Assembly (NCBI GenBank): GCA_944389715.1
Contig: CALXNI010000122.1
Coordinates: 1 to 24,267 of the forward strand
Direction of reading: 5' to 3'
From: an uncultured Clostridia bacterium
GTDB taxonomy: Bacteria; Bacillota; Clostridia; TANB77; CAG-508
Length of the DNA: 24,267 nt
Below, in pieces: positions 1 to 8,529 of the stretch. Every line of letters begins with the position of its first letter. The stretch's first letter is position 1. The notes below the pieces were generated by a model. It made no database searches. It saw nothing but the letters and a program-made list of their open reading frames with translations, and had not been told where the DNA came from. The position numbers and the translations under genes are program-made.

Positions 1-120
1 AGATTTATTGGAAAAGTAGATGCAGTATATTTTATGAAAGGTTGGGAAAATGCAAGAGGTTGCAAAATAGAGCATCAAGTGGCAGTAGAGTACGGAAAAC
101 AAGTATATTATGAAAATTAG
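1..120 (+). CDS. DUF4406-like protein, C-terminal fragment
   Basis: This is the last 39 codons of a gene that begins before the window; the frame is open from base 1 and stops at TAG 118-120. The visible part contains V-D-A-V-Y-F-M-K-G-W-E-N-A-R-G-C, followed by a helix ending Y-G-K-Q-V-Y-Y-E. That pattern resembles the C-terminal half of DUF4406 proteins, small Rossmann-like proteins related to nucleoside 2-deoxyribosyltransferases that are common in phage early regions. A role in nucleotide metabolism is known only by family analogy. A good terminator hairpin follows at 197-226, so this looks like the end of an early transcription unit. The assignment rests on the motif alone because the N-terminal half is missing. 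Confidence 0.6.
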   Translation, partial: RFIGKVDAVYFMKGWENARGCKIEHQVAVEYGKQVYYEN

Positions 121-196
121 CAATTAATGATACTAGATAAGTTAATATAGATAATAACCTTCTCACTTTTTATTAAATTTACCTTATAGGGTTTGC

Positions 197-226
197 AGAG
201 TGTTTTCTAGCAACACTCTTATTTTT
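197..226 (+). terminator. Rho-independent terminator after the DUF4406-like gene
   Basis: AGAGTGTT (197-204) and AACACTCT (212-219) form a perfect 8-bp stem with a 7-base loop, followed by TATTTTT. It lies between the DUF4406-like gene and the next module. A TATAAT at 228-233, just after the hairpin, could be the -10 of a promoter for 259 onward, but I see no matching -35. The rest of 121-258 holds nothing else I recognise. Confidence 0.7.
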
Positions 227-258
227 ATATAATTTTTTATACAAAAGAAGGTGTAAAA

Positions 259-441
259 ATGCAAAGAGGAATGAATGCAGCATTTATAGATGCTGATTAT
301 AGAAAAGAACAAATGTACAAAAAGAAAAAAGAAAGAGAGAAATGTAAAGAGAAAAGCTGTATAGAATGTAAGTTTAACAAAATTTGCGAAGATGTAGAGG
401 AAAATAACAATGAAGAAAATAGATATAATAATATTTCATAG
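259..441 (+). CDS. Small Cys-rich charged protein, function unknown
   Basis: A 60-residue protein preceded by GAAGGTG at good spacing. The middle is rich in Lys and Glu and holds four cysteines in the order C-x4-C-x2-C-x6-C (residues about 29-44), which could bind a metal such as zinc. The C-terminus is acidic and Asn-rich and overlaps the following glycosyltransferase gene by 32 bases, implying translational coupling. I do not recognise a family. Small Cys-cluster proteins of this kind are frequent between the early and packaging modules of clostridial phages. Confidence 0.55.
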   Translation: MQRGMNAAFIDADYRKEQMYKKKKEREKCKEKSCIECKFNKICEDVEENNNEENRYNNIS

Positions 442-1619
442 TCAACTTCTTAAGTTCGGCGGAGTTGATACATTTGTATACAATATGATAAAGAAACTAA
501 GAGATTATTATAATATTACTTTTTTGTATAAAACAGCAGACAAAGAAAATTTATCAAGAATAACAAAACTAACAAAAGTAGAAAAATATACTGAAAGCAA
601 AAAATATATATGTGATGTTTGTATAATTGCATCAGCGTGGGGCGGTTATCCAGATTCGGTTATTTCAAAAAGTAATAGATATATACAAGTTGTTCATGCA
701 GATTATATTAGAGCAAAAGAAGTAGATTTCGAATATCAAAAATGGGGAAAGACAACAGAACATGTCGGAGTAAGCGAGCAAGTATGCAAAGTATTTAAAA
801 AACTATATCCAAATGAGAAAATAACAAGAATATATAATATTTTAGATGAAGTTCAAGAAACTAAACCGATTCTAAAATTAGTAAGTGCAACAAGAGTAAG
901 TAAAGAAAAACGGATATGAAAGAATGCTAAAACTTGCAAAGAAACTAAAAGAAAAGAACATAAAATTTAGATGGACAATCTTTACAGACTTGAATCTATA
1001 TAATCAAAAACCATTTGACTTAGAAGAAATCGTGTATATGAAACCACGACACGATTTCTGGGATTATGTTGTAGAAGCGGATTACGGAGTACAACTAAGT
1101 GATACAGAGGGATATAGTTATTTTATAAATGAATGTTTGCAATATGGAACACCAGTTATTTGTACAGACTTTCCAAGTGCATACGAAAGTGTCGAAGACG
1201 GAGTAAACGGCTACATATTAGACATGAACTTAAGTAATTTAGATATAGATAAAATAATAAATAAAATACCAAAAGACTTTGAATATAAAGAGAAAACAAC
1301 AGTAGAGGACTGGCAAAAGATATTAAACAAAAAGAGTGAGAGGAGAAGAGATATGTATAAGATAGTAGCAGTTAAAAATTATACAGATACAAGACCAGAA
1401 TTAATAACAGAGTTTAAAGGAGAAATGAAATATAACAGCAAAGGAAATGCAGAAATAAAAGAAAAAGATATATACTTTGTAGAAGATAAACAAAGAGCAG
1501 AAGTAATAAAGAAATCAGGATTAGCTCAAGTAGAAGAAATAAAAGAAGTAGAAACAGCTACTAAAAAAGCAAAAGCAAACAAAATAAAAACAAATTCAAA
1601 AAAGGTTGTGAAAAAATGA
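410..1619 (+). CDS. GT4-type glycosyltransferase, completed by C-GGN +1 recoding
   Basis: The N-terminal frame (410-919) has a GT-B fold start with G-G-V-D-T-F, and runs to S-A-T-R-V-S-K-E-K before in-frame CGG at 911 and TGA at 917. Skipping the C at 911 continues as G-Y-E-R-M-L-K, restoring the E-K-G motif typical of GT4 transferases, with Gly at residue 168. The EX7E signature follows at residues 233-241 (E-G-Y-S-Y-F-I-N-E), then G-T-P-V-I-C. The enzyme probably moves a sugar from a nucleotide donor to a phage or host acceptor; the acceptor is not evident. After about residue 310 the frame runs on into a domain that may also be made separately from ATG 1353. The reconstructed length is 402 residues. 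Without recoding, the donor-binding half is lost. Confidence 0.8.
911..913 (+). other. C-GGN recoding site 1 (AAA CGG ATA)
   Basis: In-frame CGG after AAA; the zero frame stops at TGA 917-919. Reading GGA at 912-914 continues the glycosyltransferase as E-K-G-Y-E-R. Confidence 0.85.
1353..1619 (+). CDS. Possible separate product from an internal start in the glycosyltransferase frame
   Basis: An ATG at 1353 lies in the same frame as the end of the glycosyltransferase and is preceded by GAGAGGAGAAGAG, a strong ribosome binding site. It would give an 88-residue protein beginning M-Y-K-I-V-A-V-K-N-Y, with a Lys-rich, Ala- and Glu-containing tail. Small proteins of this kind are usually independent genes in clostridial phages. 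There is no stop between the two parts, so either an ancestral stop was lost, giving a fusion, or both a long and a short product are made. Function unknown. Confidence 0.45.
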   Translation: MYKIVAVKNYTDTRPELITEFKGEMKYNSKGNAEIKEKDIYFVEDKQRAEVIKKSGLAQVEEIKEVETATKKAKANKIKTNSKKVVKK

Positions 1620-1837
1620 AAATAGGGGATAGAGTTGAATTTAAAAAAGAAGCAGCAAAACTAAACATAACAAAAATATTTAATTATGAAGAAAGACTAA
1701 AAGATAGAGAATTAATAATAGAAGATATAGTAGAATGTCCTTGCAATGATGAGAGAATGGATTGCTTGAAATTTAAAGGAATAGATGATTTTTGGTTTAG
1801 AGCTGGATTCTTTGAAGTAATAAAGAAAGATGAATAA
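1616..1837 (+). CDS. Small hypothetical phage protein
   Basis: A 73-residue protein whose ATG overlaps the previous stop in ATGA. It opens M-K-I-G-D-R-V-E-F, a beginning common in small SH3-like barrel proteins. It has two cysteines in E-C-P-C and another in D-C-L-K-F, and ends with F-W-F-R-A-G-F-F-E-V-I. The likely fold is a small beta barrel; the function is unknown. It is tightly packed between the glycosyltransferase region and the HNH nuclease, two bases before the latter. Confidence 0.6.
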   Translation: MKIGDRVEFKKEAAKLNITKIFNYEERLKDRELIIEDIVECPCNDERMDCLKFKGIDDFWFRAGFFEVIKKDE

Positions 1838-1839
1838 AA

Positions 1840-2175
1840 ATGTACACAGTAGAACAAATAAAAGAATTAATTAGAAGCGGAAATAAAAAGAAATTCTATG
1901 ATGATAAATTTTGGAGAGAGTTAAGTAAAACAATATTAAAAAGAGATAATTATGAATGCCAAGAGTGTAAAAGAGAAGGGAAACTAACAATAAAAGAACA
2001 TAATAAAAAGTTAGATATACATCATAAAAAAGAACTAGAACAGTTTCCAGAGCTTGCATATTGTAAAGATAATTTAGAAACAGTTTGTGTACATCATCAC
2101 AATATACTTGATAATAAAAACCAATTTAGAAATATAAAACATAAAAAGAAATTTATAAATGAGGAGAAATGGTAA
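1840..2175 (+). CDS. HNH endonuclease (packaging-associated)
   Basis: A 111-residue protein with a complete HNH domain. C-Q-E-C around residue 41 is one half of the zinc knuckle; D-I-H-H-K at about residues 61-65 holds the catalytic His. D-N-L-E-T-V-C-V-H-H-H-N near residues 82-93 supplies the Asn and the final His and Cys. In many cos-type HK97-like phages an HNH protein next to the terminase genes helps the large terminase cut the cos site. Its place just upstream of a GC-rich intergenic element and the small terminase fits that role. The final TAA overlaps the next ATG (TAATG). Confidence 0.9.
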   Translation: MYTVEQIKELIRSGNKKKFYDDKFWRELSKTILKRDNYECQECKREGKLTIKEHNKKLDIHHKKELEQFPELAYCKDNLETVCVHHHNILDNKNQFRNIKHKKKFINEEKW

Positions 2176-2615
2176 TGGCAAAAGCTAAGAAGCTTGAAGA
2201 AGAGATAAAAGAAGCGGAAGTAAAGACAATCGAGATAGCAAAAGAAGTAGATACAAATGAAGTGAATATAGAAGCTGAAACAATAAAAGATATTAAAGTT
2301 AAAGTATTTAATAAAGAATACAATATATCTGAATTAATTGAAATAACGGATAAAGAGAATAAAAGCTATGAAGAAATAGAAATATCAAAGAAGTTTAAAT
2401 TGTTAATGAAGAATTACTACGAAGGAATACTTTATGCGGCATTAACTTCATGTTGCGGAAAGAGATATACAATAAACGATTTAAAGACTAAGCTAGGACA
2501 ATTAGATACATATAGAATAATAGATATAAGATGTAGTAGAAACAATATTAGATTTAATAAAGAAACTGTTGATACTGTTATAAAGATAGCAGAAAAATAT
2601 AATCTTGATAAATAA
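2175..2615 (+). CDS. Hypothetical phage protein
   Basis: I chose ATG 2175 (M-A-K-A-K-K) over the in-frame ATG 2169 because GAGGAG at 2161-2166 is 8 bases from the former and only 2 from the latter. The protein has 146 residues. The first 45 are Lys-, Glu- and Ala-rich and probably coiled coil or disordered. The rest is a compact domain with C-C-G-K-R-Y and R-C-S-R-N. I do not recognise the family. Its position between the HNH gene and the candidate cos site suggests a link to packaging or to the preceding module, but the sequence does not prove it. Confidence 0.6.
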   Translation: MAKAKKLEEEIKEAEVKTIEIAKEVDTNEVNIEAETIKDIKVKVFNKEYNISELIEITDKENKSYEEIEISKKFKLLMKNYYEGILYAALTSCCGKRYTINDLKTKLGQLDTYRIIDIRCSRNNIRFNKETVDTVIKIAEKYNLDK

Positions 2616-2629
2616 AAGAGAAGTAAAAG

Positions 2630-2690
2630 CCCCCCCTTAAAAAGTTTTGGCTAAAATTTAGAAGCGGTCGAACGGGGAGGGTTCACGACA
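2630..2690 (+). other. Candidate cos region
   Basis: The 113-base gap between HNH and terminase genes is strikingly GC-rich in patches within an AT-rich genome. A run of seven C (2630-2636) can pair with GGGGAGGG (2674-2681), and the segment between holds GAAGCGGTCGAACGGGG. Non-coding elements of this kind, beside HNH and small-terminase genes, are cos sites in related phages. The exact nicking positions cannot be read from the sequence. CGG triplets here are non-coding. Confidence 0.45.
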
Positions 2691-2728
2691 AAACAAAAAT
2701 GTACGCGTGCGTGTAAAGGGGTGAGAAC

Positions 2729-3166
2729 ATGGCAACAAAAAAAAAGAATAATAGACAAAAAGAAAATGAAAAACAATTAGAGCAAGACATTGAAGAGATA
2801 GAAAAAGCAAATAAATTAATAGAAGAACAAATCAAATTAAATAATATGATTAACGACAAGACAAGTTCCATAAGGGAAGATTTAAGAAATCAATTAATTT
2901 CACAAGGAAAGTTTGGAAAACAGTTTGATGATATGGTAGAAGATTATCTTTATTTAGTAGATCTAAAAGAAAGATTAAAACACGATATAGATGAAAATGG
3001 AATCAGATATGAAAATACTGGAGGAAATGGTTTTAAAACATTTAAACCAAACGAAAGCTGTGAAAGATTATTAAAAACAAATGCACAGATGCTTAAAATT
3101 TTACAAGATCTAGAATTGAAAGCACCAGACGAAGGTGGTGGAGATGAAGGAGATGATCTCTTGTAA
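2729..3166 (+). CDS. terS: Terminase small subunit, P27 family
   Basis: A 145-residue protein with SD GGGGTGAG. The N-terminal 60 residues are strongly charged and helical. The core, I-R-E-D-L-R-N-Q-L followed by Y-L-Y-L-V-D-L-K-E-R-L and later C-E-R-L-L-K-T-N-A-Q-M-L, has the helical pattern of P27-family small terminases. The acidic Gly-rich tail (D-E-G-G-G-D-E-G-D-D) is typical. Its role is to bind cos/pac DNA and load the large terminase. The 3' end overlaps the large terminase start. Assignment rests on this pattern and on gene order. Confidence 0.8.
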   Translation: MATKKKNNRQKENEKQLEQDIEEIEKANKLIEEQIKLNNMINDKTSSIREDLRNQLISQGKFGKQFDDMVEDYLYLVDLKERLKHDIDENGIRYENTGGNGFKTFKPNESCERLLKTNAQMLKILQDLELKAPDEGGGDEGDDLL

Positions 3167-4784
3167 AGAAATAGATGAATACTTAAAACATTGTAAAGAA
3201 AATCCAGAAAAAATAAACGAAGATAGAAAATTATTGATTAAAAACATCGTAGAGCCATTATTGGCAAGAGACGATGTCTTTTTTGACAGCGAAACATATT
3301 ATAAATGTATTTCGTATTGTGAAAGATGGTATTATAAACTATTTCCATATCAAAAATTTATATATGCTTTTGTTTTTATGTATAAAGATGATATTCCGAT
3401 TTTTAAGACTTTCATAATTTTAATGGGGCGAGGGAATGGAAAAGATGGAATGATGTCTCCATTAATGAATTTTTTACAGTCAAGGTTGTACGGAGTAGAT
3501 AAATATGGGATTGATATTGTAGCTACATCTGAAGAACAATCACAAGATACGTTTAATATTGTATATGACACATTAGAAAATAATAAGAGAAAGTTTGAAA
3601 AATATTTTTACTGGAATAAAGAAATTATAATAGATAAAAAAACTAAAGGTTTTTATAGATACAATACTTCAAATGCAAAAACAAAAGACGGAAAGAAAGA
3701 TGGAGCTATATTGTTTAATGAATATCATGCTTATGAAAATGATAATCAAATAAAAGTATTTCAAAGCGGACTAGGGAAGATAAAACATTCAAGAATATTT
3801 ATAATTACAACAAATGGATATGTAAGAGGAGGACCATTAGATGAATTATTGAATGTCTGTGAAAAAATTTTAAAGGGAATGCCTAATACAGTTAGATATT
3901 ATCCATTCTTGTGCAGGATTGATAACAAAGAAGAAGCGGAAGATGAAAAAAAATGGATAAAAGCAAATCCATCTTTAGAATATATGCCAAATTTGTTAAA
4001 TGAAATAAAGACAGACTATGAAGAAATAAAATTATATCCAAGCAAAAAGTCTGAGTTTATGACGAAAAGAATGAATTTACCAGAGCAAAAAGAAGAAAAT
4101 GTTGCAGTAGAATGGTCCTTAATAGAGAAAACAAACAAAGAAGTAATCAACTTAGAAGGAAAGTCGTGTGTTTGTGGTATAGATTATGCAAGCTTGTCAG
4201 ATTTTGCTTCTGTTTTTTTGTTATTTAAAGACAAAAATAAATATTATGGAATTACGCACTCATGGTTTTGTAAATACAGCAAAGACAAGAAAAGAATACA
4301 AGCTCCAATAAAAAATTGGGAAGAAAGAGGCTTGCTAACTGAAGTTGACAATGTTGAAATAAATCCTGATTTAATTTTTTATTGGATAAGTGAAAAGGCA
4401 AGAATGTATAACATAAAGAAAATGGCAATAGACAATTTTAGATATGCTTTAGTAAGCAAATCAATGAATACAATTGGGTTTGATGCTAAAAATAAAGATC
4501 AAGTAAAATTAGTAAGACCAAGCGATATTGCTAAAATACAACCTGTTATTGAAAGTGTATTTACTAATCAAAATATAATTTGGGGAGATAATCCTTTAAT
4601 GAGATGGTTTACAAATAATACAAAGCTAGTACCATGGCAAAACAACACCAAAGTTTTTGGAAAAATAGAACCAAAATCTAGAAAAACAGATGGGTTTATG
4701 GCTTTTGTAGCAGCGATGACTATTTCAGAGGAGTTAGACAATATTAATGAAAATGCACAAATATTTGATTCAATAGATTTTTAA
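3144..4784 (+). CDS. terL: Terminase large subunit
   Basis: ATP-driven packaging motor with nuclease domain. From ATG 3144 it has 546 residues; GTG 3135 and ATG 3153 are also possible starts. GAAGGTGG at 3131-3138 favours 3144, giving a 23-base overlap with terS. The Walker A-like motif G-R-G-N-G-K-D is at about residues 95-101 and a Walker B-type segment A-I-L-F-N-E-Y-H near 188-195. The RNase H-like nuclease begins at C-G-I-D-Y-A-S-L-S-D around residue 345, with a later acidic M-A-I-D-N-F and R-K-T-D-G-F-M-A-F near the end. This is the Terminase_1-type arrangement. No in-frame CGG occurs. Confidence 0.95.
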   Translation: MKEMISCKEIDEYLKHCKENPEKINEDRKLLIKNIVEPLLARDDVFFDSETYYKCISYCERWYYKLFPYQKFIYAFVFMYKDDIPIFKTFIILMGRGNGKDGMMSPLMNFLQSRLYGVDKYGIDIVATSEEQSQDTFNIVYDTLENNKRKFEKYFYWNKEIIIDKKTKGFYRYNTSNAKTKDGKKDGAILFNEYHAYENDNQIKVFQSGLGKIKHSRIFIITTNGYVRGGPLDELLNVCEKILKGMPNTVRYYPFLCRIDNKEEAEDEKKWIKANPSLEYMPNLLNEIKTDYEEIKLYPSKKSEFMTKRMNLPEQKEENVAVEWSLIEKTNKEVINLEGKSCVCGIDYASLSDFASVFLLFKDKNKYYGITHSWFCKYSKDKKRIQAPIKNWEERGLLTEVDNVEINPDLIFYWISEKARMYNIKKMAIDNFRYALVSKSMNTIGFDAKNKDQVKLVRPSDIAKIQPVIESVFTNQNIIWGDNPLMRWFTNNTKLVPWQNNTKVFGKIEPKSRKTDGFMAFVAAMTISEELDNINENAQIFDSIDF

Positions 4785-4797
4785 GAAAGGGAAGAAA

Positions 4798-5913
4798 ATG
4801 AGTATAAAAGATATTTTTGGAAGATTCTTTAATAAAAATGATACATATTATAATAGCTATGCCGAGAACGTAGCTAAAGAAATATATTATAAAGAACTGG
4901 CAATTGCTAGTGCAATTAATATAATAGCTAAATTAATAACTAATTCAGAATTTAGAACATTTAAAGAGAAACAAGAAATATTTAAACATAATTATTATAG
5001 ATTTAATGTTGAGCCAAATCAAAATCAAAATGCAAGCGAATTTAAATCGGAATTAATTTGGAAATTATTTTATGAAAATGAAGCATTAGTTATAGAAGAA
5101 AATGGAATGTATTATGTAGCGGATTCTTTCTCAAAAAACGATAGAACTTTATATCAAACATTTTTCACAAATGTAAGTGTTGGAAGCTTAAGCTTTAATA
5201 AAACTTACTACATGGAAGATGTTTTTTATTTTAAGTTAAATAATTCAAAAATTAAACAATTATTAGATGGCTTATATAACAGTTATGGAGTTTTAATAAA
5301 TCAATGTATGAATGATTACAGAAAAGCAAGGGGAGTTAGAGGAAAAGTCAAACTAAATACAACATGGTCTCAAAAATTTGATGATCAAGTAAAATTACAA
5401 GAAGCTATTAGGTCAAAGTTTCGTTCTTATTTTTCATCAGATAATGCGGTTCTTCCAATGGAAGAGGGATTTGATTTCATAGAAAGTGAGAAAAAATCGG
5501 TTACATCGTCTGAAGATGTTAATAAAATGATTGAAGGAATATTTGATATTGTTGCAATTGCTTTTAACATTCCAAAAGGAATTATCAAAGGCGAATTGTC
5601 AGAGATCAAAGAAGAAACAAAAAATCTATTAACATTATCGGTAAAGCCAGTCGCAAAACTTTTAGAAGATGAAATCAATCGCAAATTATATGGTGAAATC
5701 GCGTATATTCAAGGCTCAAAAATCAAAGTAGATATAAGCAGAGTTGAGTATATTAATTTATTTGATGTTGCAGGAAGTCTAGATGTATTATTTAGAATAG
5801 GATATTCTCATAATTTCTTATTAAGAGCAATTGGAGAAGAAACTATTGATGAAGAATGGGCTAATGCACATTACATTACTAAGAATTATCAAAAACAGGA
5901 AGGAGGTACGTAA
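4798..5913 (+). CDS. Portal protein, HK97 family
   Basis: A 371-residue protein between the large terminase and the maturation protease, the standard portal position. Features include the N-terminal helix that opens with many tyrosines, the segment A-S-A-I-N-I-I-A-K-L-I in the first 50 residues, and E-G-F-D-F-I-E-S-E followed by an I-F-D-I-V-A-I-A-F-N-I-P helix-loop typical of HK97 portals. It forms the dodecameric ring through which DNA passes. SD is GAAAGGGAAG. Its stop overlaps the next start (TAATG). Confidence 0.9.
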   Translation: MSIKDIFGRFFNKNDTYYNSYAENVAKEIYYKELAIASAINIIAKLITNSEFRTFKEKQEIFKHNYYRFNVEPNQNQNASEFKSELIWKLFYENEALVIEENGMYYVADSFSKNDRTLYQTFFTNVSVGSLSFNKTYYMEDVFYFKLNNSKIKQLLDGLYNSYGVLINQCMNDYRKARGVRGKVKLNTTWSQKFDDQVKLQEAIRSKFRSYFSSDNAVLPMEEGFDFIESEKKSVTSSEDVNKMIEGIFDIVAIAFNIPKGIIKGELSEIKEETKNLLTLSVKPVAKLLEDEINRKLYGEIAYIQGSKIKVDISRVEYINLFDVAGSLDVLFRIGYSHNFLLRAIGEETIDEEWANAHYITKNYQKQEGGT

Positions 5914-6725
5914 TGGAAAAAAAGTTCTATAGCTTTGAAAACAAGACGGACACAAGTGCAGACTTGTACATTTATGGAGACATAACTTCTTATGAATGGG
6001 ATGAATCGGATGTTTCTGCTTGGGGATTTAAGAAAGAACTCGAAGAATTAGGAGAAATATCAGAATTAAATGTCCATATAAATTCATATGGTGGAGAAAC
6101 ATTTCAAGGTTTAGCAATATATAATTTACTAAAACAACATAAAGCACAAATAAACGTCTATATAGATGGAATTGCTGCTTCATCAGCTTCCATAATAGCA
6201 ATGTCAGGAGACAAAATATATATGCCTAAAACATCTTTAATGATGATTCACAATTGCTGGCTCTGGACAGTTGGAAATTCTAAAGAATTGAGAAAAACCG
6301 CAGATGATATGGATAAAATAGCAGTTGCTTATAAAGAAGCATATATGTCTAAAATAAATATAACTGAAGAAAAGCTAGATAAATTACTTGACGAAGAAAC
6401 TTATTTAACAGCAGATGAGTGTATAGAAATGGGATTTGCAGATGAGATAATAGAATTAAATGTAAATAGTTCTATTAACCAAAATGCTAATATGTGTTTA
6501 TATAAACTTGTAAATAAGTTAAAGAAGCAAGAAAAAGAAAAAACAGTAGTAATTGATTTAGATGAAAAGACTGCTAACAAAATGGCTAAAAAAATAAGTA
6601 GTGAGTTAATAAAAGGTTCTGCAAAAGAAAAACCATCAGGATTAGATGGAAGTTCAAAAAAAGATAAACACAATCAAAATCAAGACACTTTAATGGTGTC
6701 TTTTTTTAATAAATTTTTAAAATAG
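5913..6725 (+). CDS. ClpP-like head maturation protease (peptidase S14)
   Basis: A 270-residue serine protease that cleaves scaffold and capsid precursors. The ClpP fold is visible as H-I-N-S-Y-G-G around residue 55-61, D-G-I-A-A-S-S-A-S with nucleophile Ser about residue 90, and M-M-I-H-N with catalytic His about 113. E-T-Y-L-T-A-D-E-C precedes G-F-A-D-E-I-I. After about residue 185 there is a charged extension, Lys-rich and probably disordered, that likely serves as a scaffold. It is translationally coupled to the portal gene and is followed directly by the capsid gene, as in most HK97-like phages. Confidence 0.93.
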   Translation: MEKKFYSFENKTDTSADLYIYGDITSYEWDESDVSAWGFKKELEELGEISELNVHINSYGGETFQGLAIYNLLKQHKAQINVYIDGIAASSASIIAMSGDKIYMPKTSLMMIHNCWLWTVGNSKELRKTADDMDKIAVAYKEAYMSKINITEEKLDKLLDEETYLTADECIEMGFADEIIELNVNSSINQNANMCLYKLVNKLKKQEKEKTVVIDLDEKTANKMAKKISSELIKGSAKEKPSGLDGSSKKDKHNQNQDTLMVSFFNKFLK

Positions 6726-6742
6726 AAAGGAATGATTTTTTA

Positions 6743-7882
6743 ATGAAAAATTTAGATTTAAAATTAACAAATGAAGAATTAAAAACAAAAATGGAAAATG
6801 CTATCGAAAGTGGAGATAATGCAAAACAAGCAGAAGTATTAACAGAGTTAATGCAATATATAGCACAAGATACTACAATGGAAGTAACAAAAACAATGAG
6901 ACAAACAAATAACGACAGTATGATTATGACTTCAAGAGGAGCAAAATTACTAACTTCAGAAGAAATTAAATATTACAATAAATTAGCTGACTTAATGAAA
7001 GCTAATCAATCAATAGCAAATGCTGATGTAGTAATGCCTACAACAATAATAGATAGAGTTTTTGAAGATTTAGAACAAAGACATCCTTTATTATCACTAA
7101 TTAATTTCCAAAACGTTACAGGCATGGTTGAAGTTATTGTTAGAACTGGAGATGTAGCTCCAGCATGGTGGGGAAAATTAACTGACGAAATCAAAAAAGA
7201 ATTAGAAACAGGATTCGAAAAGAAACCAGTTAATTTATATAAATTAAGTGCATTTTTACCAATTTGTAAAGCTCATTTAGATTTAGGACCAGCTTGGCTA
7301 GATTCATTTATAAGAAGATTTATAGTTGAAGCTTTAAGTTTAGGTCTTGAAGGCGGAATAGTAACAGGAACAGGTAAAGATCAACCAATTGGAATGAACA
7401 GAGATTTATCTGGATCTGTAGTAGAAGGAGTTTATCCAGAGAAAGAAACTATAAAAATAACAGATTTAAAACCAGCAACTATTGGAGGACTAGCTGCAAA
7501 ACTTACTAACAATGGTAAGAGAGTGGTTACAAAATTATTGATGGTAGTAAATCCAGTTGATTATTTAACAAAAATATTCCCAGCAACTACATTCTTAAAT
7601 GCTAATGGTACATACGTAAACAATGTATTACCATTCCCAACTGATGTAGTTCAATGCTCTGAAGTACCACAAGGAAAAGCTGTTGTAGGTTTAGCACAAA
7701 AATATTTCATGGGATTAGGATCTACAAAAAAAATAGAAGAATCAGACGAATATCATTTCTTAGAAGATGAAAGAGTTTACATAGGAAAATTATATGGAAA
7801 CGGTTTCCCTGTCGACAACAATGCGTTCTTATATGTTGATATTTCAGCATTAGAAGAAGGAACAACAGTACCTAGCGTTTAA
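6743..7882 (+). CDS. Major capsid protein, HK97 fold
   Basis: A 379-residue capsid protein. The first ~85 residues are helical and charged (E-E-L-K-T-K-M-E-N-A) and probably form the scaffold-like delta region removed by the upstream protease. The folded part has the HK97 pattern: I-D-R-V-F-E-D-L, P-L-L-S-L-I-N-F-Q, then G-L-E-G-G-I-V-T-G-T-G-K-D-Q-P-I-G, the hallmark segment of this family, and late G-L-G-S-T-K-K-I. SD is GAAAGGAATG. It contains no CGG codon, notable because it should be the most highly expressed gene here. Confidence 0.95.
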   Translation: MKNLDLKLTNEELKTKMENAIESGDNAKQAEVLTELMQYIAQDTTMEVTKTMRQTNNDSMIMTSRGAKLLTSEEIKYYNKLADLMKANQSIANADVVMPTTIIDRVFEDLEQRHPLLSLINFQNVTGMVEVIVRTGDVAPAWWGKLTDEIKKELETGFEKKPVNLYKLSAFLPICKAHLDLGPAWLDSFIRRFIVEALSLGLEGGIVTGTGKDQPIGMNRDLSGSVVEGVYPEKETIKITDLKPATIGGLAAKLTNNGKRVVTKLLMVVNPVDYLTKIFPATTFLNANGTYVNNVLPFPTDVVQCSEVPQGKAVVGLAQKYFMGLGSTKKIEESDEYHFLEDERVYIGKLYGNGFPVDNNAFLYVDISALEEGTTVPSV

Positions 7883-7898
7883 AATGGAGGTGGCTTAA

Positions 7899-8207
7899 TT
7901 GGAAGAGCTGCTAGAAGAAGTTAAAGATTACTTACATATTACTTGGGAAGAGGAAGATGAAAATATAAATAAAATAATATTAGAAGCAAAGCAGTACTTG
8001 GATGAAAAAACAGGTACTGCTATTGATTATAATAAAGATTTAATAGCAAAAGGCTTATTGAAAGATTACTGTAGATATGTAAGAAATTATTCTAAAGAGT
8101 ATTTTGAAAAAAATTTTTTAAATGAAATTCAAAATATTCAATTTAAATATGCAATATCTAATAACGAAGGTGGTTCTGATGAACGAAAAACAGAAAGTGA
8201 AGCATGA
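7899..8207 (+). CDS. Head-tail connector, gp6-like adaptor
   Basis: A 102-residue protein that starts with TTG at 7899; GGAGGTGG at 7886-7893 fixes this start. L-L-E-E-V-K-D-Y-L-H-I-T-W and D-E-N-I-N-K-I-I-L-E-A-K-Q-Y-L match the all-helical Phage_gp6 (HK97 gp6 / SPP1 gp15) adaptor family, which docks under the portal. Position directly after the capsid agrees. The 3' end overlaps the next gene by 29 bases. Confidence 0.85.
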   Translation: MEELLEEVKDYLHITWEEEDENINKIILEAKQYLDEKTGTAIDYNKDLIAKGLLKDYCRYVRNYSKEYFEKNFLNEIQNIQFKYAISNNEGGSDERKTESEA

Positions 8208-8529
8208 AACTTATAATGACGGATTTATAAAATATGGTTCTATAAAAGCAATTAGAAATAAAAATAAGGTAAAAACAGGAGAAGAATTTAGCGAATTAGG
8301 AACATTACCTTATGGGCTTATGTCTATAAGAGATAATGATAATTTAATAGCAGATTCTCTAGGATATACAGTAGATAAAAAAATAAAAGTACCATACAGA
8401 ATATTACCAGAAAATATTAAAGTAGAGTTAGATAACGTGATATATGACATTGTGAAGAAAGATAGTTCTGATAAAGTAAATTTATATTTATATTTGCAAA
8501 TTGCTTCTAATATGGGGGTAACAGAATGA
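8179..8529 (+). CDS. Head closure protein, head-tail joining type
   Basis: The open frame extends upstream, but ATG 8179 with GAAGGTGG before it is the natural start, giving 116 residues. It contains F-I-K-Y-G-S-I-K-A-I, R-I-L-P-E-N-I-K and V-I-Y-D-I-V-K-K, a beta-barrel pattern like SPP1 gp16 or the Phage_H_T_join group. It would close the connector after DNA packaging. The family call is from position and strand pattern rather than a firm motif. It overlaps both neighbours. Confidence 0.65.
   Translation: MNEKQKVKHETYNDGFIKYGSIKAIRNKNKVKTGEEFSELGTLPYGLMSIRDNDNLIADSLGYTVDKKIKVPYRILPENIKVELDNVIYDIVKKDSSDKVNLYLYLQIASNMGVTE

Noticed and set aside
2616..2728. tRNA gene in the GC-rich gap
   Set aside because: No acceptor stem, anticodon arm and T-arm can be arranged together; the gap fits a cos site better. 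I noticed no tRNA-like cloverleaf elsewhere in the window either, by eye only.
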